A stretch of DNA of 64,000 nucleotides from Portulaca oleracea (GCA_029582165.1 CM055870.1:44658513-44722512), one strand, 5' to 3'; numbered from the stretch's first letter, positions 22,337 to 33,955 are shown. Notes: generated by a model from the sequence alone, not told the origin. Translations and numbers: made by a program.

Positions 22337-22714
22337 CTAGAAATCTGAAACAACCCGCCCTTTGATGGATTTCTGAGGTAAGTACTGAAGATTGAATTCG
22401 GAAAGCATGACCACCCATTGAGCGATGCGATTATTGATAGTAGGTTGCTCCATAATGAATTTGATGGGATTATTCTCAGCTATGACATATACAATATGTG
22501 AAAGCATGTAATGTCTCAGATTCTTGGTGGCCCATACCAATGCAAGAGCCATCTTCTCTATATCAACATATCGACTTTCGTAGTCCAGAAATTTCTTGAT
22601 CAAGTAGTAGATTGCGCTCTGCTGACCTTTTAGCTTTTGAGCTAGCATAACCCCCATTGCAGAGCTAGTCACTATAAGATAAAGGAGTAGAGGCTCATCT
22701 GGTACTGGAGGCAT
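22337..22714 (-). pseudogene. Gypsy RNase H of the Tat element
   Basis: Minus-strand frame with LLLYLIVTSSAMGVMLAQ, followed by AIYYLIKKFLDYESRYVDIE, ALALVWATKNLRHYMLSHIV and IAQWVVMLSEFNLQYLPQKS. It is the ordinary Ty3/gypsy RNase H that follows RT. The first catalytic aspartate position reads V (YLIVTSS rather than YL.VS/DAS), so catalytic loss in this domain is likely; in dual-RNase H elements the first domain is known to degenerate while the second takes over. Confidence 0.85.
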
Positions 22715-22768
22715 GAGGACCTATGGATGCTGCAAATACTCCTTGATTTTATCGAAGGCAGCTTGACG

Positions 22769-23668
22769 TTACTCATCGCATTCTATTCTACTTGCCTTCT
22801 TCAACTTCTTGAACAAAGGTTCACAAGTCATGGTGAGTTTTGAGATGAACCTACTGATGTACTGAACTCGCCGAAGAAAACCCCTTATCTCCTTTTCTTT
22901 CCTGGGCGGTTGTAAATCTTGGATGAACTTTATCTTTGAATTGTCCACTTCTATGCCTCGTTGGCTAACCACATAGCCTATCAGCTTCCCAGAGGTAACA
23001 CCAAAGGTGCACTTTGCTGGGTTAAGCCGCATCTTGTACTTACGAAGTCGCAAGGACTTGCGGAGATTGGGTATATGCTCTTCCCTTGTTTTAGACTTGA
23101 CAATCATGTCATCTACATATACCTCCACTTCCTTGGGAATCATGTCATGAAGTAGAGTGTTAGCAGGCCTTTGATATGTTGCTCCGACATTTTTGAGACC
23201 AAAAGGCATGACCACATAACAGTATGTTCCCCTCGGCGTGGTAAACGAGGTTTTCTCCATATCTTCTTAGACCATCTGGATTTGATTGTAACCAGCATAC
23301 CCGTCCATGAAGGACAAGGGCTCGTGTCCGCAACTGTTATCCACTAACACATCGATGTGAGGTAATGGGAAACTATCCTTGGGATTGGCTTTATTGAGGT
23401 CTCGGAAGTCCACACACATTCATACTTTCCCATCTTTCTTAGGCACTGGGACGATGTTAGCAATCCATTCGGGGTATTGAACTGCTTTGATAAACTTAGC
23501 ATTGAGTTGCCCGATTACTTCCTCTTCGATCTTCTTAGCCCATTCAGGTTTGATCCTCCTAGCCTTTTGACGAACTGGTTTTGCATTAGGAAGCAAAGGT
23601 ATGGTATGTTCTGCAAATTCTCTGTCAATTCTCGGCATATCCTCGTAAGACCAAGCGAATACATCCAC
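22769..23668 (-). pseudogene. Tat-element reverse transcriptase
   Basis: The N-terminal part (23,668-23,420) reads MDVFAWSYEDMPRIDREFAE ... KFIKAVQYPEWIANIVPVPKKDGKV. A broken stretch (23,420-23,260) contains remnants of the palm start. The second part (23,260-22,769) contains YVVMPFGLKNVGATYQR and the catalytic VEVYVDDMIVKS box, then the thumb and connection (NPAKCTFGV, GFLRRVQYISRFISKL). It is disrupted by at least one frame change and stops. Confidence 0.92.
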
Positions 23669-23839
23669 AAATTCTTTGAGAAGCTATGTGAATGCTAATC
23701 GTTCCTCCTCTATCAGTGAACTACCTAACTTCAACTCTCGGAGTTGTTCTTCTGTACCCATGTTTATAGAGATGGTGTCTTCCAACACCACCATTTTGTG
23801 CTCATGTTCATTAGAAAATTCTTTTAAGGGTTCATTAAG

Positions 23840-25273
23840 TTAAAGATCATTGTTGGCGCAACAGTTCAGGGAAGAGGGGAAAGAAGAATCAGAGTAAGCA
23901 GAAATGTTCATTTTATTAAATGCAGAAAGGAATACATCGCAAGCGGACTTAAGACCAACCTCATTTGACTTTAGACCCTTACCACCTGACTCTGTGACTT
24001 TAGGAACAGACTCTCCTACAGACAAAACAAAGCTATTTTCCTCAACATCGACCCATGAAACCGCATTAGCTCCTCCATTTTCAGTGATCATAAGGCTTGG
24101 GTCAAAGCCTGGGTTGGATAGTGCAGAAATAACAGCTTCAGCCTCATACTTCTCTTGGACGACTTCTTGTCCAAATATCATGCCAAATATGTTGCTCCCA
24201 GCAAGGTGAGTCCACTCTAATGGTGGCTGCTTGTCTCGGGCGGGAACAAAGACAGTAGCCATGTTAGTGGAGTAGTCCTTAAAGATCTCTAATCCAGCGA
24301 CTTGAACTCCTATATTCTTAAGGTAAAATGGTTCAGGGAACCCATAGTAAGGAAAGTCATCACCTTCCCTAACAAACTGTGCATTCAAAGTGAGTGGATA
24401 AGGCTTTGTTTGGAACAAGGTTGGAGGATTGTGAATCCTTTTCTGTTCAGCTATGGCCATTTTTGCAAGTCTGACCTCCTTCTCAGTTGGCTTGTACCCT
24501 AAGCCGAATCTTCCCTTTTGCTTAAATGTCTTGAACACTAGAGGAATCTTGTTCTTCGGGTTCTTTCCTAATGACATTTCAGGAAAGTAACCTTGTTTCT
24601 TGAGAATAGAATGCACTTTGGGGTTTGAGTAGGGATCGAAGTCGAAAGGAGCTTCATCCTTGCTCAGAACTGTCACAATTTCAAAATTGTGAAGCTCTTC
24701 ATCCATTGAACTATGCTCCACTTTTAAGGTTGATTGCTTGAGAGTAAGGACAACATTGATAGGTTCTCCCGAGATGGTGATTACTTGGCCTCGAACCATC
24801 ATTTTCAGCTTCTGGTGCAAGGTGGATGTTATAGCGTTGCATTCGTGAAGCCAGAGCCTTCCTAGAAGCAAATTGAAGGAAGCCAGGATATCTAGTACCA
24901 TGAACTCTACATTCCGAGTAATATTGCCAGTAGTGATAGGCAATATTATAGATCCAACTGATTTCTGAGGGGAATTATCATAAGCTCGGAGTTGCACACC
25001 ATTTTGAAATAGATGTTGTTGTTGAACTCCTAACTTCTATGTCGTTCTCCAAGGGCACACATTCACAGTTGAACCATTGTCAACCAAAACCAATGGAATA
25101 GTCTTGTTGGAACATTGCACTGTGAAGTACAGGGCTTTGTTATAGGAAGCCCCTCCTTGAGGTAGATCTTCATCTCTAAAGTCAATTATTCCCTGGTTGG
25201 TGGTCACATGAGGGACCAAAGATTCAGGGGTCATTGTAGGAGATACTGTCAGTGCAGTAAGGGCATCTAACAT
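23840..25273 (-). pseudogene. Tat-element protease and pol linker
   Basis: The retropepsin active site reads IPLVLVDNGSTVNVCPWRTT at about 25,037-25,110, with D-N-G in place of D-[ST]-G, as is usual in Tat/Athila elements. The C-terminal protease part follows (LRAYDNSPQKSVGSIILPI, FMVLDILASFNLLLGRLWLH, then HQKLKMMVRGQVITI), and a long linker runs to 23,840, where RT begins. It cuts gag-pol into units in an active element. A stop and a frame change separate the two parts near 25,000-25,036. Confidence 0.85.
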
Positions 25274-27143
25274 CTTCTGCCTATGAGCTTGCGAGGTTCA
25301 TAATAACTGTCAAATGGTGACTTCAGTTGTTGTCCTATTGAGTTAAGTGAAGAGTGGATCTTCTGGAGGAGTCTGATTGTCGTTGCCAACCACTGGTGTA
25401 GGATTAGGGACAACCACTGGAGTGGTAGTGTTCCTATTGTTGTGGCGGCCAAATCGAGTAAGAAATCTCACACCATCTGATGTTTGCTCATCAACTTCAA
25501 CCCAATCCTTTCAGAGTATTCATATTCATCATCGTCATTGCTATCCCAAGTGTCATGGATGGATAAACCTTCATGAAATCCAAATACCTCTAGAATTGGT
25601 TGACCCACGTCGACAATCAAAGAGGAAGGGTCAAAACTTAAATCTTCACTAAAGATGGCATTTGTATGCTCCGTTATTGGGTTATCTTGGTTGTTAGGCT
25701 TCTTAGCAGCTTTTGGCATCGGGAGTTTCACTGCCCTTATCATATACTCTATCTTGGTTTTTGAGAGACCAGCATTTCTCGGTATCATGTTCTCGGCAAC
25801 GATGGTAGCGGCAGAATTGGTTGGCATCCTAATTCCTACCCTTAATTTCTGGCTCCTCTTTTGGTAAAGGCAAAACCAAAACACCCTACTTAACCAATCG
25901 ATCAAGGAGAATAAGGAACGTCCAGGGGTGTATAGGTCTCATGCTTCGGCACAAAAGGCCCCTTGCGCTAGATGGAGTTAGTCTCAACAATTTTAGGAGG
26001 GTGGCTAGCTGCACTAGTAGCCCTCCTGTTGGAGCTAGATCCTTTCTAACCAAGCGAAGTGGTCTTGTCAATGTGCATTGCTTCCAGTTAAACACAAATG
26101 TCCTTCAAGTAATCAAAATCCTTGATGACATGATATCCCAAGTGCTTTGACAAACTGCTCTTGAGCCCTTGCTTGAAGGTAGATAACTGCAGGCGGAGAG
26201 GAATGGTCTCATTGATGCGAGACAACTTAGTATGCCACATTTCAAAGTAATTTAAAAAGGATTCGGCGTTCCTCTGCTTCATGGTGGTTAGGTCATCCAC
26301 CGTGGCTTGCTTCTTTTGAATATGACTGTAATGGTTAATGAAAGCTTTGAATAACTCATTCCAGTCGGCTTTAACTTGAAGTTATAGAGCATGATACGAC
26401 ACTTTGGCTTCACCATCTAGAGTGGATGGGAAGACCGCGGAGTATATACTGACGTCAATCCGGTTCAACGGTGCTAATCTCATGAATTCTTCAATATGAT
26501 GAGTGGGATTCTCAGAGGGTTTGAACTTGATATTTCGTACCTCAACCTTGTTAGTGATCTTCAGAATTGGCTGAACAGGCAAGGGTACCTCCATGTATTT
26601 ATCAGCGAAGGCTATCACAGTGCTCATTGCTTTGGTGATGCTTTCCAGCCTTTGTTCAAGGGCCTTGACAGCGGGGTCCCTTGTAGGTTTGGGTACTTCT
26701 AAAGCATTAACCTTTGTTTTAGATTATTCCACCTTTTCAGAATCTACTGGCGTCTTGATGAGCTCATGCTCAGATTTGTATCGATAAATCTCTTCATTGT
26801 CTTCCTCAGTATTCAACCCTAACTTAGCATTGATTTTGGTGATTTCCTGTAGCACACCATCCATCACTTGTTGTTGTTCATTCATCCTCTTCCCAATCTT
26901 CTGTTCTTGCTCTAAAGTATTAGCAAAGACCAGACCCTGCATCTTGGTGTAAAGCTCCTCTAAATGCTTCGTGATGTTGGCCTCAGTACTTTGAACCGGG
27001 ACCTCTTGAAACTGTTCTCCAGACATGATGCAGACACGAGTTGCAAATGGATCGTAGTGAGGGTTTGGGACCAAACGGCCGGTGCGCGGATCTCTAATGT
27101 GGGCTCGGAGTCGATCACCAATGATGCCTGCATGGAAATTCAA
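25274..27143 (-). pseudogene. Tat-element gag
   Basis: The start is at ATG 27,143 (MNFHAGIIGDRLRAHIRDPR), followed by a charged helical region with a likely coiled coil (EQEQKIGKRMNEQQQVMDGV). The capsid-like domain is in pieces: 26,627-26,382 (PSENPTHHIEEFMRLAPLNR, then AVFPSTLDGEAKVSYH) and 26,300-26,088 (RNAESFLNYFEMWHTKLSRI). The segment 25,905-25,274 links to the protease and carries a lysine/proline stretch and an acidic patch (NDDDEYEYSE). No intact zinc knuckle was found. Gag would form the particle. Several frame changes and stops. Confidence 0.8.
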
Positions 27144-28463
27144 AGTTAGGAACTCGATGACATACTCCGATACATAATACCCAATGTATACATGCTCTAA
27201 AAGAGCTATATGACCCTAACAGACTCGACATCTATATGCTGACACGAGAGACTCACCCACTTTTTTAGGAGTGCATGACCTAACTCTACATGGACCTAAC
27301 GACAGGACATTATAAAGGGCCGAATAAAGTCACACATAGCGAGTGGATTATAAATTGAAAGGCACAAGTCAGTGTTTCTCAATTCGGATGGGCCCAATCC
27401 ACATGCCGAGTGTTTTAAGGAGAATCCGTAACTTGGCCCAACAACTCAAATAACTCAAGCTATATTGACTATTATGCGGGCTAGAATAATGCTCGACAAG
27501 ACTGACGACCCGTTTTTTTATTTGTTTTTTTTTTTACTCAAGGAAAACAGATATTGTAAATGACTGAATAAAACCAACAATAAGCGAGTTATAATTAGTT
27601 CATAGGCTTAATTGATAAATCCAATATGGTTGGGTCTAACAACGGGCCGACTATAAATGTGATGGATTTATTGATTAAATCGATAAATTAATTTACTCAA
27701 GCTTATTGACTATTATGCAGTCTAAAACATTATCCATTAACGTTGTTGGACTTTTAATTATATTTTTTTGGACCTTTGTTAAGAGAACATCGTAAAGGGT
27801 CATACAATATCATCCAAGGTGAGTCAATTTTTATTTATTAATTAAAATAATCAACCATTGTACATAAATGGGCCCTTCCACTAGGCTAACCATAATGCCT
27901 TTGGGTTAATTATACTAATTAATAAATAATTCTCTTCTCAACCCAGTGAATTTTATATGGACTAGAACGAAACCTCTAAACTAGAGTTGACTCTTTACAA
28001 AAAGGAAAAGTGGAAGGGAAACACATATACACATAGCATACAACGTGAGGGGTACCCTAAACCAAGGCTCTACATTCATGGATTATTATGGTCGGGGTAC
28101 ATGGCCTACCGCATGTTCTTGCCTCGGTGCACTCTTCACGCTCATGAATTTTGGGCAAAGTGTGTGAGGTGTTGCTCGTCGGACTTCAAGGAAGCCTTGG
28201 AGTGCAACATGAGGAGAGAAGAGACCAAATGCCTAGCAATTGTGATATGCATCTCTAATAGTAGTGGCCACCCGCTCTCAGGTATCATCCTAGTTTACCT
28301 AACCGTCGCCTTTGTGCTCATGTGTCGAAAGACCCGATGAGTGGCCCGGTATGCAAAGATGTCTAAAAACAATAATAAAATTGCGAAATAAATAAACTTC
28401 TCCCTTTTACAATTTCAAATCAAATCGAGTTGCTCAACTTTTACCCTCTTTTTTAAGTTTTAG
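27144..28463 (-). other. 5' leader of the Tat element
   Basis: 1.3 kb between the primer binding site and gag. No protein-like reading is recognised on the minus strand. A plus-strand open frame at 27,987-28,340 has no family resemblance and is probably chance. Long untranslated leaders are usual for this lineage. Confidence 0.5.
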
Positions 28464-28484
28464 TCCCCAGTGGAGTCGTCAATC
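28464..28484 (-). other. Putative primer binding site of the Tat element
   Basis: Directly inside the 5' LTR the minus strand reads GATTGACGACTCCACTGGGG and then AC. The GACGACTCCACTGGGGAC word is like the sequence that commonly follows the 5' LTR in Tat/Ogre-type elements. The matching tRNA was not determined. Confidence 0.6.
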
Positions 28485-30072
28485 TGTAGGACCCCGGAAA
28501 ATATCTATTTTTCCCGAGTTCACTACTTAAATGATCGGGAGCCGACTAAGGTTGCTTAATCCTTAAATAAGAATATTTTTACTTTATGAAATTTGTTTTC
28601 GGGGTGATGAAACCTTATTTATTTACAAACCTATTTATATTACAAAAATACTCGAAATCGCACAAAAATATTTTATCAATGACTTAATACCGACCCATCC
28701 TCGGATTTGGGCTAAAAGAAGGAACCAATGGGCCGCCAGAAAATATCAAAGGCCGCCTGACCTTTGATGTTTTCTGGGCTAATCCTTCCATTCCCTCGGC
28801 CCAAAGAAAATGGGTTGAAATTTGTAAAGGCCGCATAGACTTTGCTAATTTCTGAGCTCATTTTCTCTTGGGTTAGCCTTTGATTGGTTAATATGGGCGT
28901 ATTAAACCATTTTTAAATATTTTAATGCAAAGATGTGTATTTTTAATAATTAAAAAGGTTGTAAAAAAGAAAGAGTTGCCAACTGATTTAAGGAAATCGA
29001 CAAACCGTAAAACAATAAAAAAATGACTCCGGTCCACGAACCCGAATTCTAAGTTCGGGGGTAAGGTTACGAATTCGAGAATTAAAAGAACTCTCGAATC
29101 CGCCTATTAGAAAACAGACTCTACTACAATCGAATTTGAAATGAAAAGAGCAGGGAGAAGTTAGATAAATTTCACAATATTATATTTTTGAACATGCAAC
29201 GTTAAAATAATGAGGTTTTTTCTATTACAAAACAAGTGCAAGTAAAGAAATTAAATCTTACTTTTTCTTTGGCAAAGGTTTTTTTCTTGAACATGAGGTT
29301 TTTTCTTGTACATAATTAAATACAATAATAATGAAAAGCAAACCTTGCTTAATGGTGGATGTTTGAAAAATGATGCCTTACTTGACCTTGATTTGGAGCT
29401 TGGATGGAAGAATGTATATGAAAATGGTTAGGAGGACGGTATAAGAATGCTGATGTGGGGATGATGAGAGTGATTATAAGAGAATTAGAGAGGTTGAATG
29501 GATAGAGTTTTGAGAGAATTTTGGTGGGATGATGATGATAGTTGATTGTGAATGAGTGAAAATGGTGAGGTATTTATAGGTGGAGAGGTGAGGGATTGGG
29601 AGGGGAAAAGGAGAGAGAGATCCCATCAATCAAGCCTCCTCCATGCAAAAAGTCAAAGGTCACGTGGCTTATGGCAATTTCATGGTCAACCGAGGTCGAT
29701 CACTGTGGCTAATATTATAGGATTGCATGGGAGAATTCTTGCGCCAAAATCAAAAGAAATCAGTTAAGGTCAGGCGACCTATAGGATTAAAGTGCACGGA
29801 TTGATGACGTAGCCGACGAAGGCGGGCCGCTTCTTCAACGTAAAGGACAGGCGGCTTTTATCAATTTTTACTGGGTCGGATTCGCGTTTTGGGCCAGCTT
29901 GTGAATTTTTAAAGGTCATGCGGCTTTTATTATTTTCATGCGAGCTGTTTTGATCTGTTGGTCCCGCTTTGTTGACTCCATAGGCCCAATGGCCCATTTT
30001 GGTGTTCGGCCCAAATGACTTGTCGAGTTTTGACGGGTCAGTTTTTTGTTGATACAAATCCCGGTGTCTACA
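28485..30072 (-). repeat. 5' LTR of the Tat element
   Basis: 1,588 bp, starting TGTAGGACCCC and ending GGTGTCTACA on the plus strand. It matches 11,976-13,521 except for scattered substitutions and an extra segment of about 45 bp at about 29,257-29,315, where neighbouring words (TTTTTTCTTG, AACATGAGG) are duplicated. It contains the palindrome ATCAAAGGCCGCCTGACCTT (28,745 on) and others. Confidence 0.9.
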
Positions 30073-30077
30073 CAATC

Positions 30078-30503
30078 TTATATATCTTCTCATCGTTGTA
30101 TTCCTTGGTTTCAAAGATCCTATCCATCATTTGTATCCATTCAAGGTACTCGTCAGGATCATTGGAACCGTTGAAACTTGGGGATGTCGATTTTGACGTC
30201 TTGGAAGTCATCACGAGGGGGCATATCATGCACCTCCCGATGAGGACGGCGTTGAGGGGAGCCTCTATCAAAGGTAGGACGAGGACGGATAGGGCTTTGG
30301 GCGCGCCTCCAACGTACAATTCGTGGTGGACCTTGAAGGTTCAAGGCAATGTTGTTCACTTGAGCGGCAAGGTCCTGAAGAGTCCGCTCAATGGTGGAGA
30401 ACTGATTGTCGAAGCAGGCGGTGAGTCGGTTCTGGATAGCTCGAATTTGAGGACTACCCTGGTGGCTTGGTTCCCTTCGATTGGAGCTAACTTCTTTGTC
30501 CAT
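30078..30503 (-). pseudogene. Chromovirus gag, N-terminal part
   Basis: ATG at 30,503 begins MDKEVSSNRREPSHQGSP, followed by a helical segment (RLTACFDNQFSTIERTLQDL) and an R/P-rich stretch ending DVKIDIPKF. A frame change near 30,180 moves to SPSFNGSNDPDEYLEWIQMM, then DRIFETKEYNDEKIYKIV, the typical start of the Ty3/gypsy gag domain. The Tat element interrupts the gene here; it resumes at 11,975. The order of the pieces on both sides of the insertion is consistent with a single parent gag. Confidence 0.87.
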
Positions 30504-30833
30504 ATCGAGGGAAGGGTGAAGGACGGTATGTGTTTGGGATGTTTTTGTTGAGTTTGGGGGTTTTCTTGTAGTTGGCTAGTGTTTGGCTAAGGGTTCTTTA
30601 TGTATTTCTCACATAGACATTTCATCCAACACCTTCGGGGCATTATTTTCTAACTTCACCTCAAAGCTCCAAAATGCTTCAAAAACACCAAATACAAACA
30701 CAATACAATATATTCCAATACTCTTGGATAACACAAGGGATGGGGAACACCAATAGTTGCATACAATCCACAAAATCCAACACTAGAGAACTCTACTTGC
30801 AAGAACAATGAACAAAACTCAAGCTACAATAAA

Positions 30834-30851
30834 CCTTGAGCTCTGATACCA
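30834..30851 (-). other. Primer binding site of the chromovirus, tRNA-iMet type
   Basis: The minus strand reads TGGTATCAGAGCTCAAGG, the standard priming site complementary to initiator methionine tRNA, two bases inside the LTR end at 30,854. It fixes the 5' end and orientation of the outermost element. Confidence 0.9.
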
Positions 30852-30853
30852 AA

Positions 30854-31808
30854 TGGAGCGTTACCGTCGTGATAGGATGATGGATGCCTGAGTTTTTGAA
30901 AGAAAATCAAAAGAAAAAGAACTTGAACACCATAGGGTTTGCATTTGACCTTGGCAAGGAGAGTCCACAACCTTGGCCTAACATTCCACCATGATTAAAT
31001 AGGATAAAACCACCATTAATCAATAAAGAAATGATTTGAACACCACCAAAGATAGATTGGATAAAGTAAACAATTTTTTTTGGAAGAGGCTTGGAGAGCA
31101 CTCTACCATTTCTTTTCATACTCAACAAAACTTCCTTGAAAACAGTCCCAAACGAATACTTATACAAGGTATAAAAAGCACCCAAAACACAGTCGTTTCA
31201 CTACAAAACTTCGGCAGCAAAAAGGCACCCTCGCGGGCACTACGCCTTGGTTGCAGGCGCGACAAGGAAGTAACGCAGCAGCAGCAGCAACCGATCAGGG
31301 CATTGTCACGCGCGCTTCTGGGTGTGTCACGGGTGTTACCTGGACGCTGGAACTATGTGCTGGCAACGCTTTCTAGGCCGCTGGTAGCGTGTCGTCTGGG
31401 CTTGAAAACTCGAGCGCTCTAGAACGAACGTTGGTAGCGGATGGTCAGGCGGTGGCAGCGTCCAGCAGCGGAGGCCAGAACTGAGGGTTGGCATTCAGAC
31501 GTACAAGCGCTACGCTGAAGGTAGCGGGTGCTACCTTGTTTTTCCCAGGCGTAGTGGGCGCTACCTTCTGCTGGGTGGCAATTTTTCATCTTCTACCTTG
31601 CACCTACCTGAACCGGGTCCACACCCGAACCCCGACACCATATAGTTCAACATCTCGGGATGACCCAGTACTGTCCCGAGGCCTCCTGGGTCGGTGGAAC
31701 AAGCGAGCCTCCTTAAAAGGCCTCGGAGCCCATCCAATGGATGGCCGAGACTACCCTTGTGCTTCCGGATTTCACCGGGAATTGTACCCCGAGATTCACC
31801 GCGGTTAA
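30854..31808 (-). repeat. 5' LTR of the chromovirus
   Basis: On the plus strand it starts TGGAGCGTTACC next to the primer binding site. The distal limit is set by loss of similarity to window positions 1-67, at about 31,808, giving a length near 955 bp, in the usual range for CRM-like elements. The distal limit is approximate, since only 67 bp of the 3' LTR are in view. ORFs at 31,036-31,422, 31,488-31,808 and 31,561-31,845 are in LTR sequence and are not taken as genes. Confidence 0.65.
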
Positions 31809-33270
31809 GTGTAGTGCAATGGGTTTGTATACCCGGTTTTGTCATTTTTTTCTCAAGGAGTTGGGGCTTCTAATCCTAATAGCATTTTCCGAATTCTCAC
31901 CTACTATGTTTGAGGTTCATTCATTTAAGAGAGATTGGGAAACAAATAAGGAAACACAAGCAAAATCACACAAAGGAAGAAAAGGGTTTCGGGAGCTTTA
32001 GGCAACCAAAAGATTTATGGTTATTTGAGTTTTGTGGTTAAGAAGCAAAAAGATAGGATAAATCATATGAGAATCCTGTTAGAAAAATGGCCACGGGACT
32101 CCCTCTTTCGAAGGTAATCCAAATTAACTTCCCGAAATCCACCATGGATCCCGGGGGTTAATTGAATACGACTCCGTAGTTAGCCTCTTTCTCACTATCG
32201 TAAGCGAGTACTAACTATCCCTCCTTAGCCTTCCATTGACAAGTGACTAGTGAATTAGAGAGCTTTGATCCCTAATGCGCCCCACTGGAAGGAAGGACTA
32301 AGGTGGAAATTAGATTTTTCCCACTAATTACCCCCTAATTCACTATCCCTTATAACTAATCATCCATTTAGAACCTTAATCACTCCCTTAACCCCGAAGA
32401 ACCCTAGCCACTAATCATATTAGGTAGCAAAAAACAACTTAATAAAAACCCCTAAAGACATCTAAAAACCCTAACACTAATTAACCCCAATAAAACTTAA
32501 CAAACCTAATGAAACCTAAACAAACCCTAATACATAACCTAACCAAAACCCTAAGATAGAACCCTAACAAAACCTATTGGCCGTAAGACAGGACAGATTC
32601 TACCCTTAATGAAACCCTAAACACATACCAACAAACCTAGCCCTAATAACCCTAATCAACTCTAAACAAGACAAGACTCTAAACCCTAAGACAGCCTACT
32701 GACCTCAAACAATAACCAAAAAAGAACCCTAATGAAAGACCCTAATAAACTAACCAGAAACCCAACTCTAAACCCTAGCCAAGAACCGAATATAATCACA
32801 AACCCATCCAAGACCAGAATCAAACAGAGTGCCGAGGCAAATCAAACCAACACCATATTACACACTATCATCAAGATCAAACCAAAACAAACACCATCAA
32901 TCACACATGAGACAGAACAAAGCATGAAAATGAGACAGAGAAGAGAAGAAATGAGAAGAAGAATACCAGCTAGTCTTGATCGAAGCAGGTGAGGAAAGAG
33001 AAAAAAGAGGGAAAGTGAGACGAGTAATACCGAAACAGATACCAAAACTCAAACGCATTAAATATCAACCATTAAAGATTCAACCCAGAAAATTATATCA
33101 ATTGAACATTACATCAATATCAAAACTCAATATCTCAAACATGCAAGAACCATAAACCCAGATTTCGATTAACAAGTCAAAACAGAGATTCGAAATAGTG
33201 AATAAAAGCATGAACAATAGTAACTCTAACCTAATCCTAACCCTGGGATGGAGGATTTTGGGGCGTCACA
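31809..33270 (-). mobile_element. Possible LTR fragment of another gypsy element
   Basis: AT-rich, with many AACCCTA words (32,460-32,790) and no gene. At 33,241-33,270 the plus strand ends GGATTTTGGGGCGTCACA, the complement of TGTGACGCCCC, a known start of Tekay/Del-type LTRs. This suggests a truncated minus-strand LTR into which the chromovirus inserted. No second copy is present to prove it. Confidence 0.35.
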
Positions 33271-33602
33271 TTCCCTTCAACCAACCATGAAAATGCAAAT
33301 CAACTCTTCCTTCTCCTATTATAGTCGAACCAGAGCCTCATCTTCCAATCTTGGCCCTTCAATCTCCTTCTAGCTAGACGGATGAGATGAAATTTGACGG
33401 TTTTGGAGGTGAAGATGATGGTGGATGCTTCGATATGCTGCTGCTGCACTTATCTCCAATAGAATCTGTTAAGAGAAGAGAAAATGAGTGAGAGATTGAA
33501 TTTATCGTGATAATCTAAGAAGAAGGGAAGAGAAGAAGAAAGAGAAGAGATGAAGGGAAGAGAGAAGGAGATGAGATGAAGAAGAGAGGACAGATGGAGT
33601 TT
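33271..33602. other. Unassigned sequence
   Basis: Contains a pyrimidine-rich stretch, a GATGATGG/CTGCTGCTG stretch and a GA-rich run (33,520-33,590). Open frames here are low-complexity. Nothing else recognised. Confidence 0.3.
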
Positions 33603-33955
33603 CACTACAAGAAATATGGTTATTTGTAGCATCAAGTTTTGCCATAAAATATAAAAATATTGCTACAATAGGCTTTTGTAGCATTTTATGAAAATGCCAC
33701 AAAGATGTCACAAATGCCTTGTTACAAAAGGCTTTTGTGGCAATTTTAAAATTGCAACAAATTATAAGGTTTTTGTGGCATATTTTGAATTGCTACAAAT
33801 GTTAAAATGCTACAATATCATACAATTTGTAGCAATTTCACTTTGCCACAAATGTACATTATCTGTGGCATATATGATTTGCTACAAATCATATTTTAAT
33901 TATAAAAGAGCATTTGTGGCAACTTACATTTGCCACAATATGTATCTTTAATTAC
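33603..33955. mobile_element. CACTA-type transposon terminus
   Basis: CACTACAAGAAA at 33,603-33,614 is the canonical end of CACTA (En/Spm) elements. It is followed by about 340 bp of alternating subterminal words TTTGTGGCA/TGCCACAAA and TTTGTAGCA/TGCTACAAA in both orientations, as expected for transposase-binding subterminal repeats. No opposite terminus (..TTTCTTGTAGTG) was found downstream and no transposase ORF is seen, so the element is truncated or very diverged. Confidence 0.7.

Larger units (their letters stand above)
11976..30072 (-). mobile_element. Tat-lineage Ty3/gypsy element with antisense genes
   Basis: An 18.1-kb element bounded by LTRs 11,976-13,521 and 28,485-30,072, with 5-bp flanks CGATC (11,971-11,975) and CAATC (30,073-30,077) that differ by one G-to-A change. 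Sense genes run on the minus strand: gag (27,143-26,088), protease (25,273-23,840), RT (23,668-22,769), gypsy RNase H (22,714-22,337), a second archaeal-type RNase H (22,222-21,827) and integrase (21,655-20,644). The dual RNase H defines the Tat lineage. Between integrase and the 3' LTR lie two genes on the opposite strand and a tandem array. Antisense extra ORFs and variable tandem repeats at this place are known in Tat elements. All ORFs carry stops, so the copy is inactive. Confidence 0.93.

Noticed and set aside
27987..28340. 117-residue plus-strand ORF in the Tat leader
   Set aside because: No recognisable domain, no promoter-like context, and it lies in an untranslated leader; considered chance, though an extra ORF upstream of gag exists in some Tat elements (on the sense strand).
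32460..32800. Telomere-like AACCCTA repeats
   Set aside because: The words are irregularly spaced and mixed with AACCTAA and AAACCCT variants; not a tandem telomeric array.
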